DNA from: a virus
DNA: 21,519 nt
Virus record (IMG/VR): IMGVR_UViG_3300025759_000832
Span: 1 to 21,519 of that record
Direction: 5' to 3' (one strand)
Shown here: positions 1 through 6,813 of the stretch, one piece after another
Position numbering within the stretch: the stretch's first letter is position 1
How the letters are laid out: each line of letters opens with the position of its first letter
Notes under the pieces: model-generated
Told to the model about the DNA's origin: nothing
The model's input: the letters and a program-made list of their open reading frames with translations, nothing else
Databases searched by the model: none
Program-made: the position numbers and the translations under genes

Positions 1-2
1 AC

Positions 3-302
3 ATAATTGAAGAAATGTCCACTTTTTCTCGTAGAGGTAACTCATGGCAGGCAGAAGAGGGGTGTAATGATGACTTGATTATGTGTCTAGTTATATTTGG
101 CTGGTTATCTAATCAACCTTACTTTAAGGAATTATCAGATTCAAATATTAGAAATCAGATGTATGAAGAACAGCAAAAATTGATGGAACAAGATATGGCG
201 CCTTTTGGATTTGTAGATAATGGGATTGATGAAATCACCGATGAAGACACAATAGACGAATATGGAACAAAGTGGTATCCTGTCGTAAGAAAGGGACAAT
301 AA
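3..302 (+). CDS. gp17: Large terminase subunit, C-terminal end (partial)
   Basis: The reading frame is open from the first bases of the window and gives the last 99 residues of a protein. The segment EGCNDDLIMCLVIFGWL resembles the end of the RNase H-like nuclease domain of T4 gp17, where a conserved acidic residue completes the metal site used to cut concatemeric DNA during packaging. A short acidic tail follows (DEITDEDTIDEYGTKWYP). The gene lies directly before the sheath gene, which is the T4-like order 17-18-19-20. The internal ATG at position 15 is not the true start. The N-terminal ATPase domain lies outside the window. Identification rests on the C-terminal motif and gene order. Confidence 0.85.
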   Translation: MIEEMSTFSRRGNSWQAEEGCNDDLIMCLVIFGWLSNQPYFKELSDSNIRNQMYEEQQKLMEQDMAPFGFVDNGIDEITDEDTIDEYGTKWYPVVRKGQ

Positions 303-320
303 TCTCTACTTTTGGGTTAT

Positions 321-328
321 TATAAATA
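321..328 (+). promoter_or_regulatory. T4-type late promoter upstream of the tail sheath gene
   Basis: Exact TATAAATA, the core recognised by RNA polymerase carrying the gp55 late sigma factor in T4-like phages. It lies 18 nt after the terminase stop. The expected start near 334 gives a leader of about 90 nt before the sheath ATG. The 11-mer TTATAAATATC around it recurs at the gp22 promoter. Confidence 0.75.
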
Positions 329-357
329 TCTACAATGATAAAAAGTTTGACTATGGA

Positions 358-373
358 CGTAAGAAAACTTACG
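358..373 (+). repeat. Stem-loop in the tail sheath leader
   Basis: CGTAAG, a four-A loop, then CTTACG: a perfect 6-bp stem inside the predicted 5' leader of the sheath mRNA. No U-tract follows, so it is not a typical terminator. It may act as an mRNA stability element, which is inference. Confidence 0.45.
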
Positions 374-392
374 AATTTTGAAATTAACAATA

Positions 393-404
393 AATTAGCT
401 AATT
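393..404 (+). repeat. 12-bp palindrome next to the sheath ribosome binding site
   Basis: AATTAGCTAATT is a perfect palindrome ending just before the Shine-Dalgarno stretch AGAGGAG (about 407-413). It could form a weak hairpin or be a protein site. The gp22 leader also carries a palindrome beside its ribosome binding site. Confidence 0.35.
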
Positions 405-422
405 AAAGAGGAGAATATACCA

Positions 423-2357
423 ATGGCATTTCAAGTATCACCTGGTGTTCTCGTACAAGAAAGAGACTTAACTAATATAATCCCAGCAGTATCAACTAGT
501 ATTGGTGCAGTTGCGGGTCAATTTGGTAAAGGTCCTGTTGATGAGATTGTTTCAATCTCTAGTGAACAAGAATTAGTAGATACGTTCGGAAAACCTACTT
601 CAACTAACTTTGAGTATTTTTTCACAGCGTCTAACTTCTTGCAATATAGTAATGCTTTGAGAGTAGTACGAGCCCAAACAACGTCATTAGCAAACGCTTC
701 ATCAAGCGGATCAAGTACATTGATTAAAAATACTGATGACTACATAAACAATTACTCCACAGGTCAAGGAGTAGTAGGTACATTTGCTGCTAGAACAGCT
801 GGAACACACGGAAATAGTTTACAAGTATCTATTTGCCCAAGTGCGACAGCTTACGAATCAGTATCTACTTCATTAGTTGCTTCAGATTCAACAACAAACG
901 CAGTAGGTAATACTACTATCGCAGTTGATGAAGGAAGTAATTTTAGTGTAGGCGATATTATTCAGTTTTCTACAACAGCAAGTACTGAAGACTTTGATGA
1001 CGGAGATTTTTATAGAATAACAGCTATTACAAGTGAAACTCTAACAATCGTTCAACACCCTAGAGGTGCTGGTGGATTGAAAAGAGTAATCGCTGACAAT
1101 AGTAAAATCAAAAGAAGATGGAAGTATTACGAGTCAGTTGACAGAGCTCCTGGAACTTCAGCGTATGTATCTGCTAGATCAGGTTCAGGCGATGAACTCC
1201 ATATTGTTGTTGTTGACGAAGACGGTGTAATTTCTGGCGAACCAGGAAGAGTATTAGAATCATTTTCTAGTCTTTCTAAAGCGTCAGATGCAAAAACTCC
1301 ACAAGGAGACGATAACTACTATCCAAACGTAATATACAATAGATCACAATACATCTATTGGATGGATCACTTAACAACTGGTACTAACTGGGGTAACGCA
1401 GCAAGTGGAACAACTTTCACTGCTGTAGATACTAACAGTTTAGAATCATTATCTGGTGGTAACAACGGATCAACAGTAACTGACGGACAACTAAAAACAG
1501 CATATGAAAAATTCCAAGATGCTGAAACAGTTGACGTTGGTCTAATTATGGCTGGTCCTTCAGGTAGCTCAACTCACATTGACAACTTGATTACAATTGC
1601 TGAAGAAAGAAAAGATGCAGTTGTATTTGCTTCACCACAAAGATCAGATGTAGTTAATATCACTAACTCAAATACACAGACGAATAATGTTAAAGGTTTC
1701 TTTGACACTGTTAGATCGTCTTCATATGCTGTATTTGATAGTGGATACAAATACCAATACGACAGATACTCTGACGTATATAGATTTGTTCCATTAAATG
1801 GTGATATAGCAGGTCTTGCGGCTAGAACAGATACTGTTGCTGATAGTTGGTTCTCACCAGCTGGTTTCAACAGAGGTATCGTTAGAGGCGCAGTTAAGTT
1901 GGCATACAACCCAACTAAAGCTCAAAGAGATATACTTTACCCAGCACGTATCAACCCAGTTGCTACGTTCCCAGGTCAAGGTACAATCTTATTTGGCGAT
2001 AAGACAGGTCTAACTACACCAAGTGCTTTTGATAGAATAAACGTAAGAAGATTGTTTATTGTATTAGAAAAGGCAATTGCTACAGCTTCTAAATTCCAAT
2101 TGTTTGAATTCAATGATGAATTTACAAGAGCGAACTTTAGAAACATTGTAGAACCTTTCCTAAGAGAAGTACAAGGTAGACGAGGTATCACAGACTTTTT
2201 AGTAGTATGTGATGAAACTAACAACACAGGCGAAGTAATTGATAGAAATGAATTTATAGCTGAGATATTCATTAAACCAGCTAGAAGTATCAACTTTATC
2301 ACATTATCTTTCGTTGCAACTAGAACCGGCGTTTCGTTTGACGAAGTAGCAGGTTAG
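423..2357 (+). CDS. gp18: Contractile tail sheath protein
   Basis: Forms the outer contractile sheath of the tail, which shortens to drive the tube through the host envelope. The product is 644 residues, close to T4 gp18 (659). The N-terminus (FQVSPGVLVQERDLT, then GAVAGQFGKGP and LVDTFGKP, residues about 3-60) and the segment NFLQYSNALRVVRA match the T4 sheath pattern. The C-terminal third (about residues 480-640, with FNRGIVRGAVKLAYNPTKAQRDILYPARINPV and FIVLEKAIATASKFQLFEFND) is the conserved core that packs on the tube. The middle is Ser/Thr/Gly-rich and is the usual variable surface insertion. The start is supported by AGAGGAG 9 nt upstream. It lies between the terminase and tube genes under a late promoter. 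The ORFs in other frames inside it are shadows. Confidence 0.95.
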   Translation: MAFQVSPGVLVQERDLTNIIPAVSTSIGAVAGQFGKGPVDEIVSISSEQELVDTFGKPTSTNFEYFFTASNFLQYSNALRVVRAQTTSLANASSSGSSTLIKNTDDYINNYSTGQGVVGTFAARTAGTHGNSLQVSICPSATAYESVSTSLVASDSTTNAVGNTTIAVDEGSNFSVGDIIQFSTTASTEDFDDGDFYRITAITSETLTIVQHPRGAGGLKRVIADNSKIKRRWKYYESVDRAPGTSAYVSARSGSGDELHIVVVDEDGVISGEPGRVLESFSSLSKASDAKTPQGDDNYYPNVIYNRSQYIYWMDHLTTGTNWGNAASGTTFTAVDTNSLESLSGGNNGSTVTDGQLKTAYEKFQDAETVDVGLIMAGPSGSSTHIDNLITIAEERKDAVVFASPQRSDVVNITNSNTQTNNVKGFFDTVRSSSYAVFDSGYKYQYDRYSDVYRFVPLNGDIAGLAARTDTVADSWFSPAGFNRGIVRGAVKLAYNPTKAQRDILYPARINPVATFPGQGTILFGDKTGLTTPSAFDRINVRRLFIVLEKAIATASKFQLFEFNDEFTRANFRNIVEPFLREVQGRRGITDFLVVCDETNNTGEVIDRNEFIAEIFIKPARSINFITLSFVATRTGVSFDEVAG

Positions 2358-2372
2358 TAGAGGAGAAATAAA

Positions 2373-2900
2373 ATGGCAAACATTAACGACTTCAAAGCTA
2401 AACTTGCTGGCGGTGGCGCTAGAGCCAATCAGTTTAAGGTAACAATGCCTTTTCCTGGTTACGCAAGTGTTGGTGGCGAAATAGAAGATATGGCTTTCTT
2501 ATGTAAAGCTACTTCATTACCAGCTATGAATATTGGAAACATAGATGTTAAATTTAGAGGTAGAGATATTAAGATTGCTGGAGATAGAACAATAGATGCG
2601 TGGACTGTAACCTGTTACAATGATACAAATTTCAGACTGAAGAATGCGTTTGAAAGATGGCAGAACGGTATTAACAATATGACTGACAACGAAGGTTTAA
2701 CTAACCCAGTTGACTATCAAGTTGATGCTTTCATAGATCATTTAGACAGAAATGGTAATACGATTAAATCTTACACGTTGAGAGGAGCATTCCCGACAGC
2801 TGTAGGTGGTATACCACTAGACTACGAAACTACTGATGCGATTGAAACGTTTGAGGTGACTTTTAGTTACCAATACTTTGAATCAAATACTACAACTTAA
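2373..2900 (+). CDS. gp19: Tail tube protein
   Basis: Monomer of the inner tail tube, stacked as hexameric rings inside the sheath and forming the DNA channel. It has 175 residues against 163 in T4. The opening (INDFKAKLAGGGARANQFKVTMPFPG), the FLCKATSLPAMNIG strand and the GDRTIDAWTVTCYND segment are typical of the gp19 family. The gene starts 16 nt after the sheath stop with AGAGGAG as ribosome binding site, so the two are co-transcribed. A strong terminator follows. A second protein with the same strand pattern is encoded at 9582-10208. Confidence 0.93.
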   Translation: MANINDFKAKLAGGGARANQFKVTMPFPGYASVGGEIEDMAFLCKATSLPAMNIGNIDVKFRGRDIKIAGDRTIDAWTVTCYNDTNFRLKNAFERWQNGINNMTDNEGLTNPVDYQVDAFIDHLDRNGNTIKSYTLRGAFPTAVGGIPLDYETTDAIETFEVTFSYQYFESNTTT

Positions 2901-2910
2901 TTTTTAAACT

Positions 2911-2933
2911 AGAGGGGCTTCGGCCCCTCTTTT
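2911..2933 (+). terminator. Rho-independent terminator with UUCG loop after the tube gene
   Basis: AGAGGGGC, TTCG, GCCCCTCT followed by a T run. This is a perfect 8-bp GC-rich stem closed by the very stable cUUCGg tetraloop. It ends the sheath-tube transcript before the portal promoter. Confidence 0.93.
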
Positions 2934-2941
2934 AAAACTAG

Positions 2942-2949
2942 TATAAGTA
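2942..2949 (+). promoter_or_regulatory. Probable late promoter upstream of the portal gene
   Basis: TATAAGTA matches the late consensus TATAAATA at 7 of 8 positions. It lies just after the terminator and 22 nt before the portal ATG, with AGGAGA as ribosome binding site between. A new promoter is expected here because the upstream transcript ends at the terminator. Confidence 0.55.
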
Positions 2950-2971
2950 GTATTAGTATAGGAGATAAATT

Positions 2972-4495
2972 ATGGCAGAACTATTCGGGTTTAGTATTAC
3001 AAAACTCAAAAAGCAAGCAGATCCAAAACAAAGTTTTACAACCAATCAGGCTGAAGACGGTACTCAAACTGTTTCGGCAGGGGGTCACTTTGGGTCTTAC
3101 TTGGATATGGAGGGTAGTGCGAAGACAGAGCAAGACCTTATCCGTAGATATAGAGAAATAGCAATGCACCCAGAGTGTGATATGGCGATAGAAGATATTG
3201 TCAATGAGGGTATTGTTGCGAATGAATTGAAAGATGCAGTAAGAGTTATCTTTAATAACTTACCATACGGCAGAGATATACAAAGAAAAATAGAAGACGA
3301 ATTCCAGGAAGTTTTAAGATTAATGAACTTCAATACAAAAGGCCATGACATATTCAGAAGATGGTATGTGGATGGTAGAATATTCTATCAAAAGATTATT
3401 GATAGAGACAACCCTAAAAAGGGTATAACAGAATTAAAATATATTGATCCTAGAAAGATTAAAAAGATAAGAGAAGTTAGAAAGAAAAGACCTGATGTAC
3501 CTAGTCCATCAGCTTTAAATAGTCTAGCTGTTGTAGATGAGTATGTTGAATACTTTTTATTTAATGAAAGAGGGTTATCTGGTACAACTGGACAATCAGG
3601 TGTTAAGATAGCGCCAGATACAATCGCATTTTGTCCGTCAGGTATCATAGATCAAAACAAAAACATGGTCTTATCATACTTACACAAAGCGATTAAACCC
3701 ACTAATCAATTAAGAATGATTGAGGACGCAGTGGTGATTTATAGAATTGCTAGAGCGCCTGAAAGAAGAATATTTAAAATTGACGTAGGTAACTTACCAA
3801 AAGCGAAAGCTGAACAATACCTAAGAGACGTTATGGCAAGATATAGAAACAAACTTGTATATGACGCTGGTACTGGTGAGATAAGAGACGATAGAAACTA
3901 TATGTCAATGCTAGAAGACTTTTGGTTACCAAGTAGAGAAGGTGGTAGAGGAACAGATATTACTACTTTACCAGGTGGTCAAAACCTAGGCGAAATGACA
4001 GATGTAGAATACTTTAGAGCAAAACTATATCGTTCTCTAAATGTTCCTGTTAGTAGATTAGAAAGCTCACAAGGTTTTAATATGGGTAGAGCGAGTGAGA
4101 TTACTAGAGATGAACTTAAATTTACAAAGTTTGTACAAAGACTGAGAAAGAAATTTACAGAATTGTTTAATGACATTATGAGAACACAGTTGGTGTTAAA
4201 AGGTGTCATAGCTGAACAAGACTGGCACATAGTTAAAGACTGTATAATGTATGATTTCATACAGGATGGACACTTTGCTGAACTAAAAAACGCTGAACTT
4301 CAAAGAGAAAGATTAGCATTAGCAAATGAAATGAGAGACTATGTTGGTAAGTTTTATTCTGTACAATATATAAGAAAAAATGTTTTAAAACAAAACGATA
4401 GAGAAATGGAAGAAATGGATAAACAAATTAAAAAAGAAATTGATGATGGTATTATTCAAAACCCCATGGCTCAAGTAACTGAGGAGAAAAAATAA
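2972..4495 (+). CDS. gp20: Portal vertex protein
   Basis: Twelve copies form the ring at one capsid vertex through which DNA is packaged and to which the neck and tail attach. The product is 507 residues (T4 gp20 is 524). Family hallmarks are QDLIRRYREIAMHPECDMAIEDIVNEGIV (about residues 54-82), the long central section with LKYIDPRKIKKIRE, and the MLEDFWLPSREGGRGTDITTLPGGQNLGEMTDVEYFRAKLYRSLNVPVSRL stretch in the second half. The C-terminus is charged and helical. The ribosome binding site AGGAGA lies 8 nt before the ATG. The stop overlaps the next start as TAATG, which indicates translational coupling. Confidence 0.95.
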   Translation: MAELFGFSITKLKKQADPKQSFTTNQAEDGTQTVSAGGHFGSYLDMEGSAKTEQDLIRRYREIAMHPECDMAIEDIVNEGIVANELKDAVRVIFNNLPYGRDIQRKIEDEFQEVLRLMNFNTKGHDIFRRWYVDGRIFYQKIIDRDNPKKGITELKYIDPRKIKKIREVRKKRPDVPSPSALNSLAVVDEYVEYFLFNERGLSGTTGQSGVKIAPDTIAFCPSGIIDQNKNMVLSYLHKAIKPTNQLRMIEDAVVIYRIARAPERRIFKIDVGNLPKAKAEQYLRDVMARYRNKLVYDAGTGEIRDDRNYMSMLEDFWLPSREGGRGTDITTLPGGQNLGEMTDVEYFRAKLYRSLNVPVSRLESSQGFNMGRASEITRDELKFTKFVQRLRKKFTELFNDIMRTQLVLKGVIAEQDWHIVKDCIMYDFIQDGHFAELKNAELQRERLALANEMRDYVGKFYSVQYIRKNVLKQNDREMEEMDKQIKKEIDDGIIQNPMAQVTEEKK

Positions 4496-4836
4496 TGAGT
4501 GAAGAAACTAAAAATTTTATTGACAAACTTGCGGTAGGCGATAACGCTGGTGCTGGTGAAGCATTTAAAGATGCTTTAAGAGTTAAGGTTGGTCAAACTT
4601 TAGATAATCATAGAAAAGATATGGCTGGTAATTTATTTAATAAAATAGATAACCCTATACCTGAAGCAGAGGCACATAGTGACCCTAAACCTGAAATAGC
4701 TGATCCAGGAACTTTTGATAAAGAAGGTCGTATAGTTGATACTACTGAAAATGATGGAAAAGCTGAATTAGAAATAGACGGTACAGCAGATACCATGGTA
4801 GGAGTAGATGTAAATGCAGGTCAGCCAAATAGTTAA
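4495..4836 (+). CDS. Small prohead core (internal scaffold) protein, probable
   Basis: A 113-residue acidic protein. Residues 7-45 (NFIDKLAVGDNAGAGEAFKDALRVKVGQTLDNHRKDMAGNLF) follow a pattern I associate with small prohead core proteins of marine T4-like phages: a short helix, a GDN turn, then an amphipathic helix. The remaining residues are rich in Asp, Glu, Pro and Gly and look disordered. Its place between the portal and the prohead protease, where T4 has genes 67 and 68, supports a core role, with probable cleavage by gp21 during maturation. It is coupled to the portal gene by a TAATG overlap and overlaps the next gene by 23 nt. Whether it corresponds to T4 gp67 or gp68 cannot be decided from this sequence. 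Confidence 0.6.
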   Translation: MSEETKNFIDKLAVGDNAGAGEAFKDALRVKVGQTLDNHRKDMAGNLFNKIDNPIPEAEAHSDPKPEIADPGTFDKEGRIVDTTENDGKAELEIDGTADTMVGVDVNAGQPNS

Positions 4837-5059
4837 ACAGAATCTTTTAATAGATTCTAATACTTACAATAGTCTTTCGCCGAACATGAAAGACGCAGTT
4901 AAAGATGTTTTTTCGTTTTATGAACAAGCGAAAGGTAACATTGTAGAAAGATTTGAAAGCGCAATTAAAGAAGTTGCTGCTCTACATAATTTAGAAGTTA
5001 AACAAATAGAAGATTACTTTGATAAAGAAGTAATTGAAAAATTAGGAGAGGACAAATAA
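4814..5059 (+). CDS. Small helical protein of unknown function in the prohead operon
   Basis: An 81-residue, mostly helical, charged protein (KDAVKDVFSFYEQAKGNIVERFESAIKEVAALHNLEVKQIEDYFDKEVIEKL). I do not recognise a named family. The start is supported by AGGAG at 4800-4804, 9 nt before the ATG, inside the previous gene. It ends with a TAATG overlap onto the next gene. Position and helical character suggest a second prohead core component (gp67/gp68 position), but that is inference from context. It has no signal peptide, membrane segment or cysteine. Confidence 0.6.
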   Translation: MQVSQIVKQNLLIDSNTYNSLSPNMKDAVKDVFSFYEQAKGNIVERFESAIKEVAALHNLEVKQIEDYFDKEVIEKLGEDK

Positions 5060-5310
5060 TGTCAACAGTAATAGCAAAAGGTAATGTGGTAAACAATCCA
5101 TCACTTAATGATATTGATCGTGCTCATTTTGTTAGATGTACAGCAACTGGTGCTACACAAACTATTGAAATAAGAAGTTTAGATAGTACAGTATTAGGTC
5201 AAGTATATTTACATACAGCAGGCGACACAGTAATTATTGAAAAAGCACCAGATGATAAAATTACAATGGCGAATGGTCACGCATCAGCTGTAGGTTCACC
5301 AAGAAGTTAA
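5059..5310 (+). CDS. Small beta-rich protein of unknown function
   Basis: An 83-residue protein with alternating hydrophobic strands (TQTIEIRSLDSTVLGQVYLHTAGDTVIIEKAPDDKITMANG), suggesting a small beta sandwich or barrel. No family is recognised. The ribosome binding site GGAGAGG precedes the ATG, and the start overlaps the upstream stop as TAATG. Because it sits in the portal-to-protease operon it is probably made late with virion proteins and could be a capsid accessory or decoration protein. That role is inference. Confidence 0.6.
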   Translation: MSTVIAKGNVVNNPSLNDIDRAHFVRCTATGATQTIEIRSLDSTVLGQVYLHTAGDTVIIEKAPDDKITMANGHASAVGSPRS

Positions 5311-5312
5311 TT

Positions 5313-5675
5313 ATGATTACGGCTACCAAGCTAACGGATAATAGTTTTAACATTATAGTTAAAGCGAATGGAGTTGGAAGTGAAGACGAACAGACTTTGG
5401 TAGATGTTGTAAATTCAAATAATGCGACTTCGGAACCAAAAGTTTCAATCGCAGATATACATTATGAAATATTAGGCACTGGTAAGTGTACAATATTTTT
5501 TAAAAACGATATAGAAAAAAAGGTAGAGATTACGGGTAGAGGAAACTACGGATTGAAACCAAGTGAAGATAGAATTAAAGATGCAATAGGTGATATTTTA
5601 CTAACAAGCGACTCTGATGTTACAAGTTATAATGTAGTAATAGAGGCGCAAAAAGAATCAGGATATACAAGTTAA
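5313..5675 (+). CDS. Beta-rich protein, probable paralog of the next gene
   Basis: A 120-residue protein of unknown function. It can be aligned by eye with the neighbour at 5675-6067: an N-terminal NIIVKANGVGSEDEQTLVDVVN segment, a central ADIHYEILGTGKCTIFFKND strand pair, a glycine turn (TGRGNYGLK) and the C-terminal end GDILLTSDSDVTSYNVVIEAQ. The start lies 2 nt after the previous stop without a clear Shine-Dalgarno sequence, so translation is probably coupled. The stop overlaps the next ATG (TAATG). No signal peptide or membrane segment is seen. A virion structural role is suggested by position only. Confidence 0.6.
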   Translation: MITATKLTDNSFNIIVKANGVGSEDEQTLVDVVNSNNATSEPKVSIADIHYEILGTGKCTIFFKNDIEKKVEITGRGNYGLKPSEDRIKDAIGDILLTSDSDVTSYNVVIEAQKESGYTS

Positions 5676-6067
5676 TGGCTGACACAGTAACAACACAAAC
5701 AATAGCAGATACTTCAGGTGTCAAATTTGTAGCAAAACTTACAAATTTTTCCGATGGTACTGGCGAGACTTTAGTTAAAAAAATAGATGCATCTGAACTT
5801 ACTTTTATGAGTGAAGATGGTAATAGAACTATTGCAAGAGTATATTACTCTATCAATACATCAGATAGTAAATCAGGCGTAGAGTTGATATGGGATGGTA
5901 CAACAAATGCGACTGCTTTATTGTTATCTGGTAATGGTTTTATGGACTTTAGAACAGATGGTAATAGTATTCCAAACAATGCTGGAACTCCTACTGGCGA
6001 TGTTTTACTATCTACTAAAAACTTTGCTAGTGGCGATAATTATACAATAATTATAGAGTTTAGATAA
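5675..6067 (+). CDS. Beta-rich protein, probable paralog of the preceding gene
   Basis: A 130-residue protein of unknown function. The segments VKFVAKLTNFSDGTGETLVKKID, ARVYYSINTSDSKSGVELIWDG, LLLSGNGFMDFR and GDVLLSTKNFASGDNYTIIIEF line up in order with those of the upstream protein, indicating an old tandem duplication. The whole chain looks like a single beta-sandwich domain. It is the last gene before the late promoter of the prohead protease. A capsid surface or accessory role is possible but unproven. Confidence 0.6.
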   Translation: MADTVTTQTIADTSGVKFVAKLTNFSDGTGETLVKKIDASELTFMSEDGNRTIARVYYSINTSDSKSGVELIWDGTTNATALLLSGNGFMDFRTDGNSIPNNAGTPTGDVLLSTKNFASGDNYTIIIEFR

Positions 6068-6074
6068 AAAATTG

Positions 6075-6082
6075 TATAAATA
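6075..6082 (+). promoter_or_regulatory. T4-type late promoter upstream of the prohead protease
   Basis: Exact TATAAATA 23 nt before the protease ATG, followed by a purine-rich ribosome binding site (AAAGAGAGAG). Predicted leader about 18 nt. Confidence 0.7.
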
Positions 6083-6105
6083 TATAACGTAAAGAGAGAG
6101 AATTT

Positions 6106-6753
6106 ATGAAACTAATTTCCGAAGAAATAAACAACGCCGAATATATCGTTGAAGAAAAAGACAACGGTAAAAAAGATTACAAAATCAGAGGTATTTTTTT
6201 ACAGAGTGATATAAAAAATAGAAATGGAAGAGTTTACCCTAAAGAGGTGTTAAACAAAGAAGTAAAAAGATATAACCAAGAATTTATCAATAAAAAAAGA
6301 GCATTTGGAGAGTTAGGGCATCCTGACGGACCAACTGTTAACCTAGAAAGAGTATCGCATATGATTACGAAACTCTATCCAGAAGATAGAAATTTTATTG
6401 GTGAAGCAAAAATAATGAATACACCTTATGGTAAGATTGTAAAAGGTCTTATTGACGAAGGCGCTCAACTTGGAGTGTCTAGTAGAGGTATGGGTTCATT
6501 AGTACAGCGTGGTGGTTTCAACTATGTAAAAGATGACTTTTATTTAGCAACTGCTGCCGACATTGTCGCTGATCCGTCAGCCCCTGACGCTTTCGTAGAA
6601 GGTATCATGGAAGGTAAAGAATGGGTTTGGGATAATGGTGTCTTAATAGAAAAAGATATTGAGGCGTGGAAAATGGAAATTTATAAGGCGAGAAAAAGAA
6701 GTTTAGAAGAAAAAAAAGTAAATATCTTTAAAAGCTTCCTTGAAAAGCTATAA
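6106..6753 (+). CDS. gp21: Prohead maturation protease
   Basis: A serine protease that degrades the scaffold and trims capsid proteins in the prohead before DNA packaging. It has 215 residues against 212 in T4. The fold family (assemblin-like, T4 prohead endopeptidase) is shown by GELGHPDGPTVNLERVSH with candidate catalytic His72, GAQLGVSSRGMGSL with candidate nucleophile Ser125 or Ser126, and TAADIVADPSAPDAFVEGI (residues 150-167), a conserved signature after the active site. The C-terminus (about residues 185-215) is a basic, charged helix. The gene has its own late promoter and lies directly before its main substrates, scaffold and capsid. Confidence 0.93.
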   Translation: MKLISEEINNAEYIVEEKDNGKKDYKIRGIFLQSDIKNRNGRVYPKEVLNKEVKRYNQEFINKKRAFGELGHPDGPTVNLERVSHMITKLYPEDRNFIGEAKIMNTPYGKIVKGLIDEGAQLGVSSRGMGSLVQRGGFNYVKDDFYLATAADIVADPSAPDAFVEGIMEGKEWVWDNGVLIEKDIEAWKMEIYKARKRSLEEKKVNIFKSFLEKL

Positions 6754-6756
6754 TCT

Positions 6757-6764
6757 TATAAATA
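6757..6764 (+). promoter_or_regulatory. T4-type late promoter upstream of the scaffold gene
   Basis: Exact TATAAATA starting 3 nt after the protease stop and 49 nt before the scaffold ATG. It shares the extended 11-mer TTATAAATATC with the sheath promoter. A 20-bp palindrome lies in the predicted leader. Confidence 0.7.
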
Positions 6765-6778
6765 TCCTATAACAAACA

Positions 6779-6798
6779 AAAAATAAACGTTTATTTTT
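6779..6798 (+). repeat. 20-bp perfect palindrome in the scaffold leader
   Basis: AAAAATAAACGTTTATTTTT is a perfect palindrome centred on CG, between the late promoter and the ribosome binding site AAGGGAG (about 6800-6806). As RNA it can fold into an 8-bp A-U stem with an ACGU loop ending in five U, so it could be a weak terminator for the protease transcript, an operator, or a translation control hairpin. The function is unknown. Confidence 0.5.
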
Positions 6799-6813
6799 AT
6801 AAGGGAGATTTCA

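Noticed and set aside
1574-2302. Minus-strand ORFs of about 110 residues inside the sheath gene
   Set aside because: They lie wholly within the clearly coding sheath gene, have no ribosome binding site or recognisable domain, and their sequences look like reverse reading of a biased AT-rich gene.
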